A stretch of DNA of 64,000 nucleotides. Origin: Sesamum alatum (Eukaryota > Streptophyta > Magnoliopsida > Lamiales > Pedaliaceae). The stretch covers positions 15,471,866 to 15,535,865 of the forward strand of contig JACGWO010000011.1 in assembly GCA_034509735.1 (NCBI GenBank), read 5' to 3'. This document shows positions 63,066-64,000 of this stretch, piece by piece. The notes under the pieces were generated by a model, which was not told the origin of the DNA, did no database searches, and worked only from the letters and a program-made list of their open reading frames with translations. The translations under genes and the position numbers were made by a program. Numbering within the stretch: position 1 is the stretch's first letter; each line of letters begins with the position of its first letter.

Positions 63066-64000
63066 ATGGGGTGGAGGTACAAGGCCGGTCTCTTTTTAAT
63101 TGCGGCTGTCGTCATTATTTGGGTTACCTCCGCAGAGGTTACTCAGGTCTTTCTCTCTCCCTCTTTTTTTCAAGTTTTGCATCTAATTTACTTCCATTCA
63201 GCAGGGTTCAACTTCTTTCTGTTGATTATTTCGAATTTTTATCTTCAAATATCTTGAAAAATGATATGGAAGGGACAATTTTCAATTTTAAACATGCTTG
63301 AATTGGATGCAGCTGATGTACTTTGCTCGGTTTTTATATTTTGATTTTCCCTCCTGTTATGAGTTATCTTTGGAAGATGAAGGTGTATGGATTTCTGCTA
63401 CTTGTTCTGGATACAAACTCATAGTCTAGGACACCCAAAGATAACTATGCAGCACACATGTAACTTTAGATTTGTTCTTCTTTTCCTTTCAACCGGATAT
63501 GCTTGTGCTGGGTAGGGTAGTATTGCAGGAATCCCATGAAGCCTTAACACTTGGCATCATAGGGTGTTGTTGTACTATGCTGTAAGAATCTTATGGTATT
63601 TTCTCGTGACCCGCGAGTCTGCCTGCATTAGAAAACAAATCATAAGCTTTGCCCAACTGAATAACAATACACCAATTACCATTGCTGGATTGGCCATGCA
63701 ATTGGGTGATATATGACCTACTTTATGGACATTTGGCTCTTGAAGATCCACATTTACAATGGAAATAAGCTATATTCAGGGATGAGATTCTGATTGGTCC
63801 TTTCTTGTCTGCTATGTGTGCATGCATCCTTCTTTACTCTTATCAGAACTCGTTCTTCATCCGCAGATCTAAATCAACATGCATGTTTGATTCAAATGTA
63901 TATTGCTATGCTTGAATATCTCTTGGGAAATGGAAATCATGCTTTACTAATCTTACTTTGTCTAGGAAGTTCAGAATGTCAAGTTTTGGTGATTTCTTTA
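63066..64000 (+). CDS. First exon of an EamA/SLC35F-like membrane transporter (runs out of window)
   Basis: Exon 1 is 63066-63146 (27 residues, MGWRYKAGLFLIAAVVIIWV...EVTQ), closing at a GT donor. The sequence is the conserved N-terminus of the plant drug/metabolite transporter group related to SLC35F5 (Arabidopsis At4g32140-like), ending at the usual place before the second exon. It starts the first membrane helix. No further exon of this family was recognised up to the window edge, so the remaining ~850 bp look like a long first intron. The substrate is unknown. Confidence 0.65.

Noticed and set aside
63300..63340. Possible second exon of the EamA-like transporter after 'ttggatgcag'
   Set aside because: The following sequence does not encode the expected conserved second-exon segment of this family, so the intron was left open to the window end.

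Overview
The window is nuclear DNA from a flowering plant, very probably a core eudicot. Evidence: GT-AG introns in every host gene, AT-rich intergenic DNA, plant-only families (four-ACT ACR protein, plant synaptotagmin, hybrid proline-rich protein, GT47 glycosyltransferases) and dense plant retrotransposon and MITE debris. An asterid is my guess from overall protein similarity, with low confidence.

Layout. 1-6073 (-): all but the 3' end of an EREX-like PX-domain endosomal Rab effector. 6925-15441: a decayed Ty3/gypsy element with 192-bp LTRs, interrupted by a non-coding, LARD-like insertion that reads on the minus strand. 16495-16884 (-): a hybrid proline-rich/8-Cys protein. 18682-21272 (-): a VAMP72-type R-SNARE. 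21273-27800: intergenic DNA with fold-back elements and microsatellites. 27804-29829 (+): an ACR3-like four-ACT-domain protein. 30187-33599 (-): a GT47 exostosin-family glycosyltransferase. 34272-37284: LTR, gag and protease of a Tat-type Ty3 element, joined to a CACTA-type end at 37759. 39274-42950 (-): a second GT47 gene with the same exon plan but two single-base insertions. 45675-51345: an old fold-back repeat holding a complete Mutator-like element (MULE). 52374-57262: a TRIM-like repeat pair holding a Ty1/copia element. 57752-60696 (+): a SYT5-like synaptotagmin with SMP and two C2 domains. 63066-end (+): first exon of a probable EamA/SLC35F-like transporter.

The host genes do not form a pathway, although EREX, VAMP72 and SYT5 all act in membrane trafficking or contact sites. 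The two GT47 genes are tandem paralogues separated by transposon debris.

The most interesting object is the MULE at 45754-49518. It has a 10-bp target duplication, long inverted repeats carrying arrays of near-perfect 25-29 bp palindromes (five on one side, three on the other), a frameshifted MURA transposase, and a divergent spliced ORF made from the C-terminal part of a plant mobile domain (PMD) protein. Exon coordinates were worked out by hand from frame, splice signals and family knowledge; no alignment or database search was run.
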